A stretch of DNA of 43,311 bases, taken from contig JAEPKX010000010.1 in the NCBI GenBank assembly GCA_021375695.1, positions 3,648 through 46,958 on the forward strand. Reading direction: 5' to 3'. This DNA comes from Candidatus Igneacidithiobacillus taupoensis. GTDB lineage: Bacteria > Pseudomonadota > Gammaproteobacteria > Acidithiobacillales > Acidithiobacillaceae. The stretch's first letter is position 1. The number at the start of each line of letters is the position of its first letter. A program made the translations under genes and the position numbers. Shown piece after piece: positions 25,427 to 33,127 of the stretch. The notes beneath the pieces are model-generated. The model saw only the letters and a list, made by a program, of their open reading frames with translations. It was not told where the DNA came from and searched no databases.

Positions 25427-26373
25427 ATGGGGTTGCTTGGCTGGGACAGTTCCTGCAGATCCTGTTGGCCCTGGGACTGGCACCCTTGTTTATGGGTTGG
25501 TTGCAGACTTTGCGTGCCATTCTCCAAAACCGGCGCCCTGCTGGACTTCTCCAACCCTATCGGGACATTGGTCGGCTCTTCCACAAGGAATCCATCGTTC
25601 CGGAATCGGCATCCTGGCTCTTTCGTTTCAGCCCCTATGTCCGTTTTGGGAGCAAGGTCATGGCCGCCGCCATGATTCCCACCCTGATGATGGGTCTGCC
25701 ACTGGCCAATGCTGCCGATGTAATCGCTTTGGTGGGTTTGCTGGCCTTGGCCCGAGTTTTTCAGGTCTTGGCCGCCATGGATACGGGGACCGCATTTGCG
25801 CAACTGGGTGCACGGCGCGAGGTCCTGGTATCGGCACTGGCAGAACCGGCACTTCTTAGCGCACTTTTCATTGTTTCGCTCCTGGCCCGGTCCACCTCTC
25901 TCAATGAAATTGCCTTGCGCGCCCAAACGCAAATCTTTTCCATACATCCCAGCATGGTATTTGCTGGTGTCGCTTTTTTTATGGTGCTCTTGGTGGAAAA
26001 TGCCAGAATTCCTGTGGATAACCCAGCCACCCATTTAGAACTCACCATGATTCATGAAGCCATGACCCTGGAATATTCCGGACGTCACCTTGCCCTCTTG
26101 CAGTGGGCAACTCAGCTGAAGCTCTATCTCTTTTTCACCATTGGGATCGTGTTGTTTTTTCCATGGGGCATCAGTCCGCCAACGTTGCAAGTAGGATCTT
26201 TGTTACTGGCTTGCTTGGCGCTGGTTGGCAAACTAGCCATTGCCGCCCCCATCTTGGCAGTGGTGGAAACCCTGCTGGCCAAACGCAGACTGTTTCGCGT
26301 TCCCGAATTTGCCGTTAGTGCCTTTCTGTTTGGTGTCATTGGCTTACTCAGCCATTTCATGCTCGGTGCCTAA
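25423..26373 (+). CDS. hydrogenase-4 component C-like / NuoH-type membrane anchor
   Basis: 316 residues from the ATG at 25423, about eight helices. NuoH/HyfC proteins link the peripheral redox arm to the ion-pumping arm and, in Complex I, line the quinone cavity. LLQPYRDIGRLFHKESIVPESASWLFRFSPYV is the HyfC-type first loop, and ENARIPVDNPATHLELTMIHEAMTLEYSG carries the acidic residues expected in the connecting channel. It overlaps the preceding gene (ATGA) and ends two bases before the HyfE-like gene. Confidence 0.9.
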   Translation: MNGVAWLGQFLQILLALGLAPLFMGWLQTLRAILQNRRPAGLLQPYRDIGRLFHKESIVPESASWLFRFSPYVRFGSKVMAAAMIPTLMMGLPLANAADVIALVGLLALARVFQVLAAMDTGTAFAQLGARREVLVSALAEPALLSALFIVSLLARSTSLNEIALRAQTQIFSIHPSMVFAGVAFFMVLLVENARIPVDNPATHLELTMIHEAMTLEYSGRHLALLQWATQLKLYLFFTIGIVLFFPWGISPPTLQVGSLLLACLALVGKLAIAAPILAVVETLLAKRRLFRVPEFAVSAFLFGVIGLLSHFMLGA

Positions 26374-26375
26374 CA

Positions 26376-26876
26376 ATGGATTTCTCGGTACTTCCTTCCC
26401 AAGAAACAGGATCCCTGCTGAAATTTCTGGCAGCTTGGATGCTGGTCTTGAGTTTTTCGCTACTTGCCCAGCGACGACTACTGAGCCTGATTCGCCTGTT
26501 TGCCTGGCAAGGCGTTACTCTTGCCCTCAGCACTGTTCTGGTCGCCCTCTTGACTGGGGACGGTACCCTGTGGATATCGGCAGCAATGACCCTCCTGATC
26601 AAGGTATTCATCATTCCCGGGGTATTGCATCGTTTGCTGCGGCGCCTGCGGGTGAGGGGCGATGTGGAAATGGTTGTCAATGTACCCAGCACCCAATTGC
26701 TCGGAATTTTGCTCGTACTTTTTTCCTTTGTTGCAGCCCGCCCTTTGGAAGGGCTGATTCCCGCCGCCGCCCCGGGAATGCTGGGGATTGCACTGGCAGC
26801 TTTTTTGCTCTCGTTGCTCATGATGATTACCCGCCGCAAGGCGATCTCCCAAGTAGGGATTTTTGTCCATGGATAA
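26376..26876 (+). pseudogene. hydrogenase-4 component E-like (NuoK-type), N-terminal part, frameshifted
   Basis: 166 residues with five or so membrane helices, ending early (QVGIFVHG, stop at 26874). HyfE proteins are about 215 residues; the missing end is encoded in the next frame from 26869. The break is at a run of five Ts (26860-26864). Removing one T gives QVGILSMDN and joins both parts into a protein of about 225 residues. The deletion could be real inactivation, a slippage-prone switch or a base-calling error. The middle part (AMTLLIKVFIIPGVLHRLLRRLRV) holds a conserved channel Lys-type segment. Confidence 0.75.
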
Positions 26877-27051
26877 CACCCTCTTTTTTCTGGCCGTCAG
26901 CGCTACCTTTGGGATGCCGTTGATCGTGGAATTGGGGATCGCGCTGGATGCACTCATTGGCTTTGTCATCCTTGGCGTATTCTTCTTCCAAATTCGGGAG
27001 ACCTTTGACACGCTTGATCTTCAGGCCCTGGAACAACTGCGAGAAGAATGA
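26869..27051 (+). pseudogene. hydrogenase-4 component E-like, C-terminal part
   Basis: About 60 residues from the ATG at 26869 (an in-frame TTG lies at 26863). SATFGMPLIVELGIALDALIGFVI and QIRETFDTLDLQALEQLREE are the conserved end of HyfE proteins, including the helix with the acidic residue. It overlaps HyfE's first part by 8 bases in another frame and ends in an ATGA overlap with the HyfF-like gene. That preserved coupling argues that the split is recent or an artefact. Confidence 0.75.
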
Positions 27052-28511
27052 TGATCCTCAATGATCTACTACTGTGTGCAGGTCTTGGCGTGCCCATCAT
27101 GGCCTGGTGGGGACATGGGCGGCGCGGTGGCTGGTTGTTTCTCTTGATCAATGCCGTCATCTTGATGGTAACGGTACTGCTTGCCTTGCTTTATTTGCAG
27201 GGTGGAACGCTACAGACGAAAAATCAGGCGTTTCGGGTCGATGCCTTGTCTTTGGTATTTATTGTATTGGACGGGGTGATTGCCCTTTCCACAGCGTGGT
27301 TTTCGCGAAGCTATTTCGCCCAAGAGCAGGACCAGCATCCCTTCTCACGCGCCCAGCAACGACTCTATTATGGCTCTTTTCAGGGATTTTTCTTTACCCT
27401 GCTCCTGGCGCTGTTGACCAACAACCTGGGAATTCTCTGGGTGGCTCTGGAGGGTGCTACCCTATCGACCACCCTGCTGGTGAGTTTTTTACGCACCCAC
27501 GAGGGCTTGGAAGCAGCATGGAAATACTTCATTTTGTGTGGCGTGGGGCTCGCTATGGCACTCTTTGGCACCGTGCTGGTGTACTATGCAGCAGTACCGG
27601 TTTTGGGTACGGGTAGCCAAGCCCTGCTGTGGTCCCAACTAAAGGCCCACGCGAACGTTCTGAATGCTGCAGTACTGAGTGTTGCCTTTGTCTTTGTTTT
27701 GGTCGGATATGGTACCAAAGTGGGGCTTTCGCCCCTGAATACCTGGCTTCCCGATGCCCATGCCGCCGGCCCGAGTACGGTTTCTGCCGTCTTGTCGGCG
27801 TTACTGTTGAACGTCGCCCTGTATGCCGTGTTGCGCTATAAAAGCATCGTCGACATTGCCGCCGGTCCCGACTTTGCTTCCCGTATGCTCCTGGTCTTTG
27901 GCTTGGCGACATTACTGATCGCGGCCTTCTCCATGTTTCGGCAGCGTGATATCAAGCGTCTTTTTGCCTACTCCTCAGCGGAACATTTGGGGATTATCAC
28001 CTTTGCTTTTGGCCTCGGCACCCCATTGGCCCTCTTTGGCGGCTTCTTGCATATCATTGGGCATAGCCTCAGTAAATCGTCCGTCTTTTTTTCCGTGGGA
28101 CAGGCCATTCAAGCCCATGGCGGTGTCCGCGACCTGGAAAAATTGCGTGGACTCCTGCACCGCCAGCCCCGGTTGGCCTGGGCGTTGCTGCTTTCTGGAT
28201 TGGCTATTCTTGGGATGCCGCCAGGGGTTCTGTTTCTTTCAGAATTTCTGATCATTGGTGCCAGCTTGCAAAGTGCCTGGGTCAGCACGCCTTTTTTGCT
28301 CTTGGGTTTGGGATTGGCCTTTGCCGCCATTTTCCCCCGTCTTCGGGACATGATATTTGCGCCTGCAAGCGCACAAGCCCCAAAAATACTGCCTGTCATC
28401 GGCCTGGTACCCGTGTTTGTACAACTGGGCGTCGTTGTGATGCTGGGAGTGTATGTTCCCTCTTTTTTGCAACTATGGATTAGCCAGGCAGGCGGGATAC
28501 TCCATGGGTAA
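27048..28511 (+). CDS. hydrogenase-4 component F-like / NuoM/N-type antiporter subunit
   Basis: 487 residues, about 14 helices, a second antiporter-type subunit. The channel Glu (LWVALEGATLSTTLL), the helix-7 Lys in GYGTKVGLSPLNTWLPDAHAAGPS and RQRDIKRLFAYSSAEHLGIITF are present, and GHSLSKSSVFFSVGQAIQ marks the HyfF group. With the HyfB-like subunit this gives two predicted ion channels. E. coli Hyf has three such proteins; no HyfD counterpart is found here. It overlaps both neighbours (ATGA at its start, 8 bases at its end). Confidence 0.9.
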   Translation: MMILNDLLLCAGLGVPIMAWWGHGRRGGWLFLLINAVILMVTVLLALLYLQGGTLQTKNQAFRVDALSLVFIVLDGVIALSTAWFSRSYFAQEQDQHPFSRAQQRLYYGSFQGFFFTLLLALLTNNLGILWVALEGATLSTTLLVSFLRTHEGLEAAWKYFILCGVGLAMALFGTVLVYYAAVPVLGTGSQALLWSQLKAHANVLNAAVLSVAFVFVLVGYGTKVGLSPLNTWLPDAHAAGPSTVSAVLSALLLNVALYAVLRYKSIVDIAAGPDFASRMLLVFGLATLLIAAFSMFRQRDIKRLFAYSSAEHLGIITFAFGLGTPLALFGGFLHIIGHSLSKSSVFFSVGQAIQAHGGVRDLEKLRGLLHRQPRLAWALLLSGLAILGMPPGVLFLSEFLIIGASLQSAWVSTPFLLLGLGLAFAAIFPRLRDMIFAPASAQAPKILPVIGLVPVFVQLGVVVMLGVYVPSFLQLWISQAGGILHG

Positions 28512-30060
28512 GGTACTGACCAGCTTGGAGCGCTCTGGAGTTTTCCGACCGATCGCTGGGCCTTCGGGAAGGTATCGGGGAGTGCTATCTGCACCAGAGT
28601 GGTTACAGCTTGCAGAAGAAATACACCAAGAGGGAGGGCGATTACTGGCTCTCTGGGGAACAGAGGCCGATGAGCAGCTCCCTCCCTCGGTACATGCTCT
28701 TTGGCGTTTACCCCACGCGGTGTACTGGGTATCGATGCATCTTGGGCCTGATCATTTGCAGTATCCCTCCCTGAGCCGGCTTTTTCCCACGGCAACGCGA
28801 ATGGAGCGTGCCGTCTATGATTTGCTGGGTTTTACGGCAGATGGGAATGCAGATCGCCGACCTTGGGTTCGTCACGAGGCTTGGCCTGCAGGCTGCTTCC
28901 CACTTCGTAGGCAAGAGGGGCTGCAGAATCAGTTGGGTACTGCTGGCGATGCACATTATCCTTTCTTCGAAGTCGCTGGCGAGGATGTCCATGAAATCCC
29001 CGTGGGACCAGTTCATGCAGGGAGCATTGAACCGGGTCATTTTCGCTTTTCTTGTGTCGGAGAGAAAATCGTTCGACTGGAAGAGCGCCTGGGATATACC
29101 CATAAAGGCGTTGCCAAACTTTTTCTGGAGCAAGACCTAGACTTTGGTCTGCGCCTGGCGGGACGGATCAGCGGTGATAGTACGGTCGCTTTTGCTTGGG
29201 CCTATGTCATGGCAGCGGAGCAGGTGGCGGGGTTGCAAGCCCCGGTGCGGGCCCAATTCTTGCGCGCACTAGCTCTGGAGCGAGAACGGCTGCTGAATCA
29301 CCTGGGGGATCTGGGCGCTCTTGGCAATGACGCGGGCTTTGCTTTTGTCTTGAGCCAGTTGCTGGCGTTAAAAGAGAATTTGTTGCGGGAAAATGAGCAT
29401 TTTTTTGGACACCGCTATTTGATGGATTATCTAACCCTGGGCGGTGTGCAGCGAGATCTGCCCGCTGCCGCTTGCCAAAGCCTGCTGGAAACCGTAGCAC
29501 GGTTACGTAGCCAATTGACAAGTCTGGAGGTCTTGCTGGCAGAACATTCGGGTCTGCGCGATCGGATGGTAGGCACTGGTATGGTTGTGCCAGAGCGAGC
29601 GCGGGCCTGGGGAATGGGGGGATTGGTTGGGCGCGCCAGCGGCCAAGGCTGGGACTTGCGCAATCAGCTTCCCTGGCCGCCTTATGACCAATTTGCCTGC
29701 CCTCTCTCCGTCCAAGAGGATGGCGATGTTGCGGCACGCTGGGCCCAGCGCTGGAAGGAAATCTACCAAAGTTTATCCTTGCAGGAAGATCTCCTGGGAA
29801 AATTGCCGGAGGGGTCCATGCAAGCGACATTGGTAACCACAACCTTGCATGGGGAGGGGCTTGGAATAGTGGAAGGTTGGCGAGGAGAAGTGGCCTGCAT
29901 GCTTGGCGTTCGGGAGGGTAGATTGCTGTTTTGCCATCCGCAGGATCCTTCCACCGCCCTGTGGCCCGTGCTGGAAGAGGCCGTTTTGCAGGACATTGTT
30001 GCGGATTTTCCGCTCATCAATAAATCCTTCAATTTGAGTTACAGCGGGCAGGATCTTTGA
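28504..30060 (+). CDS. hydrogenase-4 large-subunit-like protein without NiFe ligands (NuoC-NuoD fusion)
   Basis: 518 residues from the ATG at 28504. The first third is NuoC-like (SLSRLFPTATRMERAVYDLLGFT). The rest is NuoD/NiFe-large-subunit-like, with VHEIPVGPVHAGSIEPGHFRFS and LEERLGYTHKGVAKLF. At the first metal-binding site, where hydrogenases have a CxxC motif, the sequence reads RISGDS (residues 221-226). The C-terminus ends NLSYSGQDL without the second CxxC. There is no CxxC anywhere in the protein. It therefore cannot carry a NiFe centre of known type and fits the hydrogenase-related (Ehr) group. The electron partner is unknown. It overlaps the HyfF-like gene by 8 bases. Confidence 0.88.
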   Translation: MGKVLTSLERSGVFRPIAGPSGRYRGVLSAPEWLQLAEEIHQEGGRLLALWGTEADEQLPPSVHALWRLPHAVYWVSMHLGPDHLQYPSLSRLFPTATRMERAVYDLLGFTADGNADRRPWVRHEAWPAGCFPLRRQEGLQNQLGTAGDAHYPFFEVAGEDVHEIPVGPVHAGSIEPGHFRFSCVGEKIVRLEERLGYTHKGVAKLFLEQDLDFGLRLAGRISGDSTVAFAWAYVMAAEQVAGLQAPVRAQFLRALALERERLLNHLGDLGALGNDAGFAFVLSQLLALKENLLRENEHFFGHRYLMDYLTLGGVQRDLPAAACQSLLETVARLRSQLTSLEVLLAEHSGLRDRMVGTGMVVPERARAWGMGGLVGRASGQGWDLRNQLPWPPYDQFACPLSVQEDGDVAARWAQRWKEIYQSLSLQEDLLGKLPEGSMQATLVTTTLHGEGLGIVEGWRGEVACMLGVREGRLLFCHPQDPSTALWPVLEEAVLQDIVADFPLINKSFNLSYSGQDL

Positions 30061-30081
30061 TCCAAGTAGAGGTTGGGAAGC

Positions 30082-30564
30082 ATGTATCGGATATTGCAAA
30101 AGATCTGGCAGCTAGGAAAAGTGGGTAAGGGCATTGCACCGCCCGCGCAAAAGTCGTTGTCAAATTTCTGTGGTACGGCTGCAATTCGCCATGTGGATGC
30201 GGGTTCCTGCAACGGCTGCGAGTTAGAGATTCAGGCCTTGGGAGGGCCCCATTATGGATTGGAACAGTTGGGTATGGGATTGACTGCGTCCCCACGGCAT
30301 GCCGATATCCTGCTGGTCACCGGCCCTGTAAGCCGACACATGGCTTCTGCATTACAAGCCACCTTTGCGGCCATGCCCGCCCCGAAAAAAGTACTGGCAC
30401 TGGGGGATTGTGCCTGTCATGGGGGTGTTTTTGCCGGAAGTTATGCCGTTTTGGGCGCAGTGGACCAGGTGCTTCCGGTGCATGGCCGCTGCCCTGGATG
30501 CCCGCCCAAACCCGAGGCGATTTTGCAGAGCCTGCAAGAGTTGACCTGCGCAGCAAAACCATGA
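30082..30564 (+). CDS. hydrogenase-4 small-subunit-like / NuoB-type Fe-S protein
   Basis: 160 residues, start ATG 30082. The four cysteines for the N2-type [4Fe-4S] cluster are all kept: Cys43 and Cys46 (GSCNGCE), Cys110 (GDCACHGG) and Cys140 (CPGCPP). It should pass electrons at the interface with the large-subunit-like protein and the membrane anchor. So the Fe-S relay is intact while the NiFe site is lost, which separates this complex from a simply decayed hydrogenase. A HyfH/NuoI-type double-cluster ferredoxin is not encoded. Its stop overlaps the YggU-family start by ATGA. Confidence 0.9.
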   Translation: MYRILQKIWQLGKVGKGIAPPAQKSLSNFCGTAAIRHVDAGSCNGCELEIQALGGPHYGLEQLGMGLTASPRHADILLVTGPVSRHMASALQATFAAMPAPKKVLALGDCACHGGVFAGSYAVLGAVDQVLPVHGRCPGCPPKPEAILQSLQELTCAAKP

Positions 30565-30884
30565 CCCTTCGCTCTTTGCGTCCTCCTGGCATCAGTCCAG
30601 TAGCCCAGATCCTTTCGGTACATGTGCAGCCAGGGGCACGAAATAGTGCATGGGTAGGCTGGAAAGAGGGAATCCTGCATTTGCGCATTCACGCACCAGC
30701 GCGAGACGGGGCTGCCAATACCCAGACACTGGCGTTTCTGGCTGAGATCTTGGAAATTCCCATATCTCGATTCCAACTCCTGCGCGGCGAAAAAAGCCGA
30801 TACAAGAAGATCCAGGTGCACGGATTGTCAGCGGAGGAAATGGCGCAACGTCTTTCAAAATGGGAAAAATCACAAGCTCTCTGA
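30561..30884 (+). CDS. YggU/DUF167-family protein
   Basis: 107 residues. The DUF167 core is clear: VHVQPGARNSAWVGWKEGILHLRIHAPARDGAANTQTLAFLAEILEIPISRFQLLRGEKSRYKKIQV, described here by its blocks (PGAR, L.ضI.AP..DG.AN, GEKSR.K). These are small single-domain proteins of unknown function found in most bacteria. It starts inside the stop of the NuoB-like gene, so it is co-translated, but its family is not otherwise tied to hydrogenases. It is the last gene of this operon. Confidence 0.85.
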   Translation: MTLRSLRPPGISPVAQILSVHVQPGARNSAWVGWKEGILHLRIHAPARDGAANTQTLAFLAEILEIPISRFQLLRGEKSRYKKIQVHGLSAEEMAQRLSKWEKSQAL

Positions 30885-31105
30885 TTATTCTGTCAGGGTA
30901 CTCCAGGTACCAACATGGCGGACGAGACGGGCAGGCTCCAGAAACAGTCGCCAGCGCACTGTGGCAACAACCCTACCGCTGCCCCAGCCAGCTCCCGGAA
31001 CTATTCCAGGAACTCCCGCAGCTGAATCTGGCGGGGCACAAGGGGCTCCGCTAGCACTGGATGTGGCCCCCTCTTTCGCCAACGGCTTCCGTAGCCGAAG
31101 TCGCC

Positions 31106-33127
31106 TTACCCCCCTTCCTCCTCCATGCCGATCCCAGAGACTTCCATCCCTGGGATACGGGAACCCGGTCGTTTACTGGTTTTACCAAACTGTTCGATCC
31201 AGTCCAGAACGCCACTATTTCGTTGCGTCTTTCTTTCCACCCCTTGCAGGATGGCTTCCGGGCGCTCGGTAATGAGCGTGAGCGCAGTTTTGGCGCGGGT
31301 AATCCCGGTATAAATCAATTCCCGGGTTACCCCTGCCCCGTCGGCTGGTAGGGCGATGAGGGTATGTCCAAACTCGGATCCCTGGGATTTGTGAATGGTC
31401 ATTGCATAGGCCGTTTCGACAGCCGTCAATCGGCTCACACTGATGGCGCGCAGTGATTCGCCACGGGCAAAATATACCCGCAGACTACTTGAGCGAGGCG
31501 AGGGCTTGAGGGTAACCCCAATATCCCCATTGAATATCCCAAGGTCCGGATCATTGCGGGTGACCAGGACAGGTCGACCTACATACCATTCTCCGTTGAC
31601 GGTGATGAGTCCAGCGGCCGACAGGTACTTCTCCACTTCCTGATTTACGCTCTGTACACCCCAGGGACCCTCCCGTACCGCGCACAATACCCGAAACTGG
31701 TCCAAGGCATCCAAAACGGAGCGCACCCAATGGTCGTACGCTTCCCCTACGTCAGGTTGTTCCTGAAGCTGGTGGAGATAGCCAGCATAACTACCAGGAA
31801 CACCCGTTCTTCCCTGCAGGGCAATGGGAAGAATGGACTCCGGACTACCCCACTCGATCCAGCATACTTCCGGGTAATTACCCCAACATAAGCGTTTTCC
31901 CACGGATGCGGGGGAGCCGGCGTTGACAGCGCGTGCGATGCGAGCAATGCGACCGCCAAAGCGCCGGCTTTTTTGCAATGCTACTATGTGTTGTGCCAAG
32001 GACGATGCCTGCGAATCCACATACTTTTCTGGCAGATGGATCCCGGTGGCTGCCTGGATGATCTGCGCAGTCTCTGGTCGATATCGCCCTATCTCTCGAC
32101 AGAGATCGCCGAGCACCGCACCGGCTTCCACGCTCGACAATTGGTCTTTGTCGCCCAGCAAAATGATCCGGGCACTGGCTGGCACGGCATCGAATAGGGC
32201 TGCCATCATTTCCAGGTGCACCATCGATGCCTCATCGACAATCAGTACATCCACATCCAAGGGGTGTGCCGCATCGTAACGGAACTGCCGCGTATGGGGT
32301 CTTGCTCCCAGGAGGGCATGCAAGGTCCGCGCCGATGGTAGCCGTTGAATGAGCTCCGGCATGGACAGAGCAGTGCCGAGGGAGGTTCCTGCCAAGGATT
32401 GCAGGGCTTGGTCCAGGGACTGCTTCAAACGGGTAGCCGCCTTTCCCGTGGGCGCGGCAAGTGCGATACGAAGCCGTTCAGGGTCTTTTTCCAGGGCGAA
32501 CAACAAGGCAATGAGCCGGGCAACCGTATAGGTTTTTCCGGTGCCAGGGCCACCCGTAATGACCGTGAGCTTCCCGGTCAAGGCAACGGCGCAAGCCACT
32601 TTTTGCCAGTCCAGATTTAGCGGATTGACGGCAGGAAAAAGCTGGTTCAACCAGTCTCGTGCTGCCTTGGGGACATGTTCAAGCCCTTGGGTGCGCTGGA
32701 CAACATGCCAGGCGACTCGCCGTTCGAACTGCCAGTAGCGCCGCAGATAGAGGCGATCCCCAGAGAGCACCAAGGGCTGGCCAAGATCTGCGCCATCTTC
32801 CTGGTAAATGGCTGGACAATCGCGCAGACTCTGGATCCAAGCTTGGGAATCTCGGAGGGATGGCAATGCTTCCTGTACGGCACGGGCCAACTCTGCGGTC
32901 AGGACGCGCTCCAGCGTGCCTAGCTCCAAATACAAACAACTGTGACCCTGTCCCTCCACGTGGGCGAGCAAGGCCGCGCTCAGCAAGACCAGCGGCTGGG
33001 CCTCTGGACACAAGGTTCCCAGAAAGCGGGCAAAGGCTAGATCCAGGCTGCGTATCCACCCCTGGGAATGCCATTGCTCAAGCAGTGGAATAATGCCAGG
33101 AGAACGCTGCAGAGGCGACCGGCTCAT
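31106..33127 (-). CDS. recD: exodeoxyribonuclease V, alpha subunit
   Basis: 673 residues, a bit longer than E. coli RecD. It is a 5'-3' superfamily 1 helicase within RecBCD. The N-terminal domain is followed by Walker A ITGGPGTGKTYTVARL, AAPTGKAATRL, Walker B VLIVDEASMVH, LLGDKDQLSSVEAGAVLGD and the late AMTIHKSQGSEF and YTGITRAKTAL motifs. The ATG at 33127 overlaps the recB stop by 4 bases; the frame runs on to 33235 but that part lies inside recB. It acts with RecB and RecC in double-strand break repair and foreign DNA degradation. Confidence 0.93.
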   Translation of the reverse strand: MSRSPLQRSPGIIPLLEQWHSQGWIRSLDLAFARFLGTLCPEAQPLVLLSAALLAHVEGQGHSCLYLELGTLERVLTAELARAVQEALPSLRDSQAWIQSLRDCPAIYQEDGADLGQPLVLSGDRLYLRRYWQFERRVAWHVVQRTQGLEHVPKAARDWLNQLFPAVNPLNLDWQKVACAVALTGKLTVITGGPGTGKTYTVARLIALLFALEKDPERLRIALAAPTGKAATRLKQSLDQALQSLAGTSLGTALSMPELIQRLPSARTLHALLGARPHTRQFRYDAAHPLDVDVLIVDEASMVHLEMMAALFDAVPASARIILLGDKDQLSSVEAGAVLGDLCREIGRYRPETAQIIQAATGIHLPEKYVDSQASSLAQHIVALQKSRRFGGRIARIARAVNAGSPASVGKRLCWGNYPEVCWIEWGSPESILPIALQGRTGVPGSYAGYLHQLQEQPDVGEAYDHWVRSVLDALDQFRVLCAVREGPWGVQSVNQEVEKYLSAAGLITVNGEWYVGRPVLVTRNDPDLGIFNGDIGVTLKPSPRSSSLRVYFARGESLRAISVSRLTAVETAYAMTIHKSQGSEFGHTLIALPADGAGVTRELIYTGITRAKTALTLITERPEAILQGVERKTQRNSGVLDWIEQFGKTSKRPGSRIPGMEVSGIGMEEEGG

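Noticed and set aside
28504-30060. Active group 4 NiFe hydrogenase large subunit
   Set aside because: No CxxC motif exists anywhere in the protein, so the NiFe centre has no ligands.
30885-31105. Small frames on both strands between the YggU-family gene and recD
   Set aside because: No ribosome site or recognisable domain; the stretch holds only short inverted repeats such as GGTAC/GTACC at 30897-30911, with no T run.
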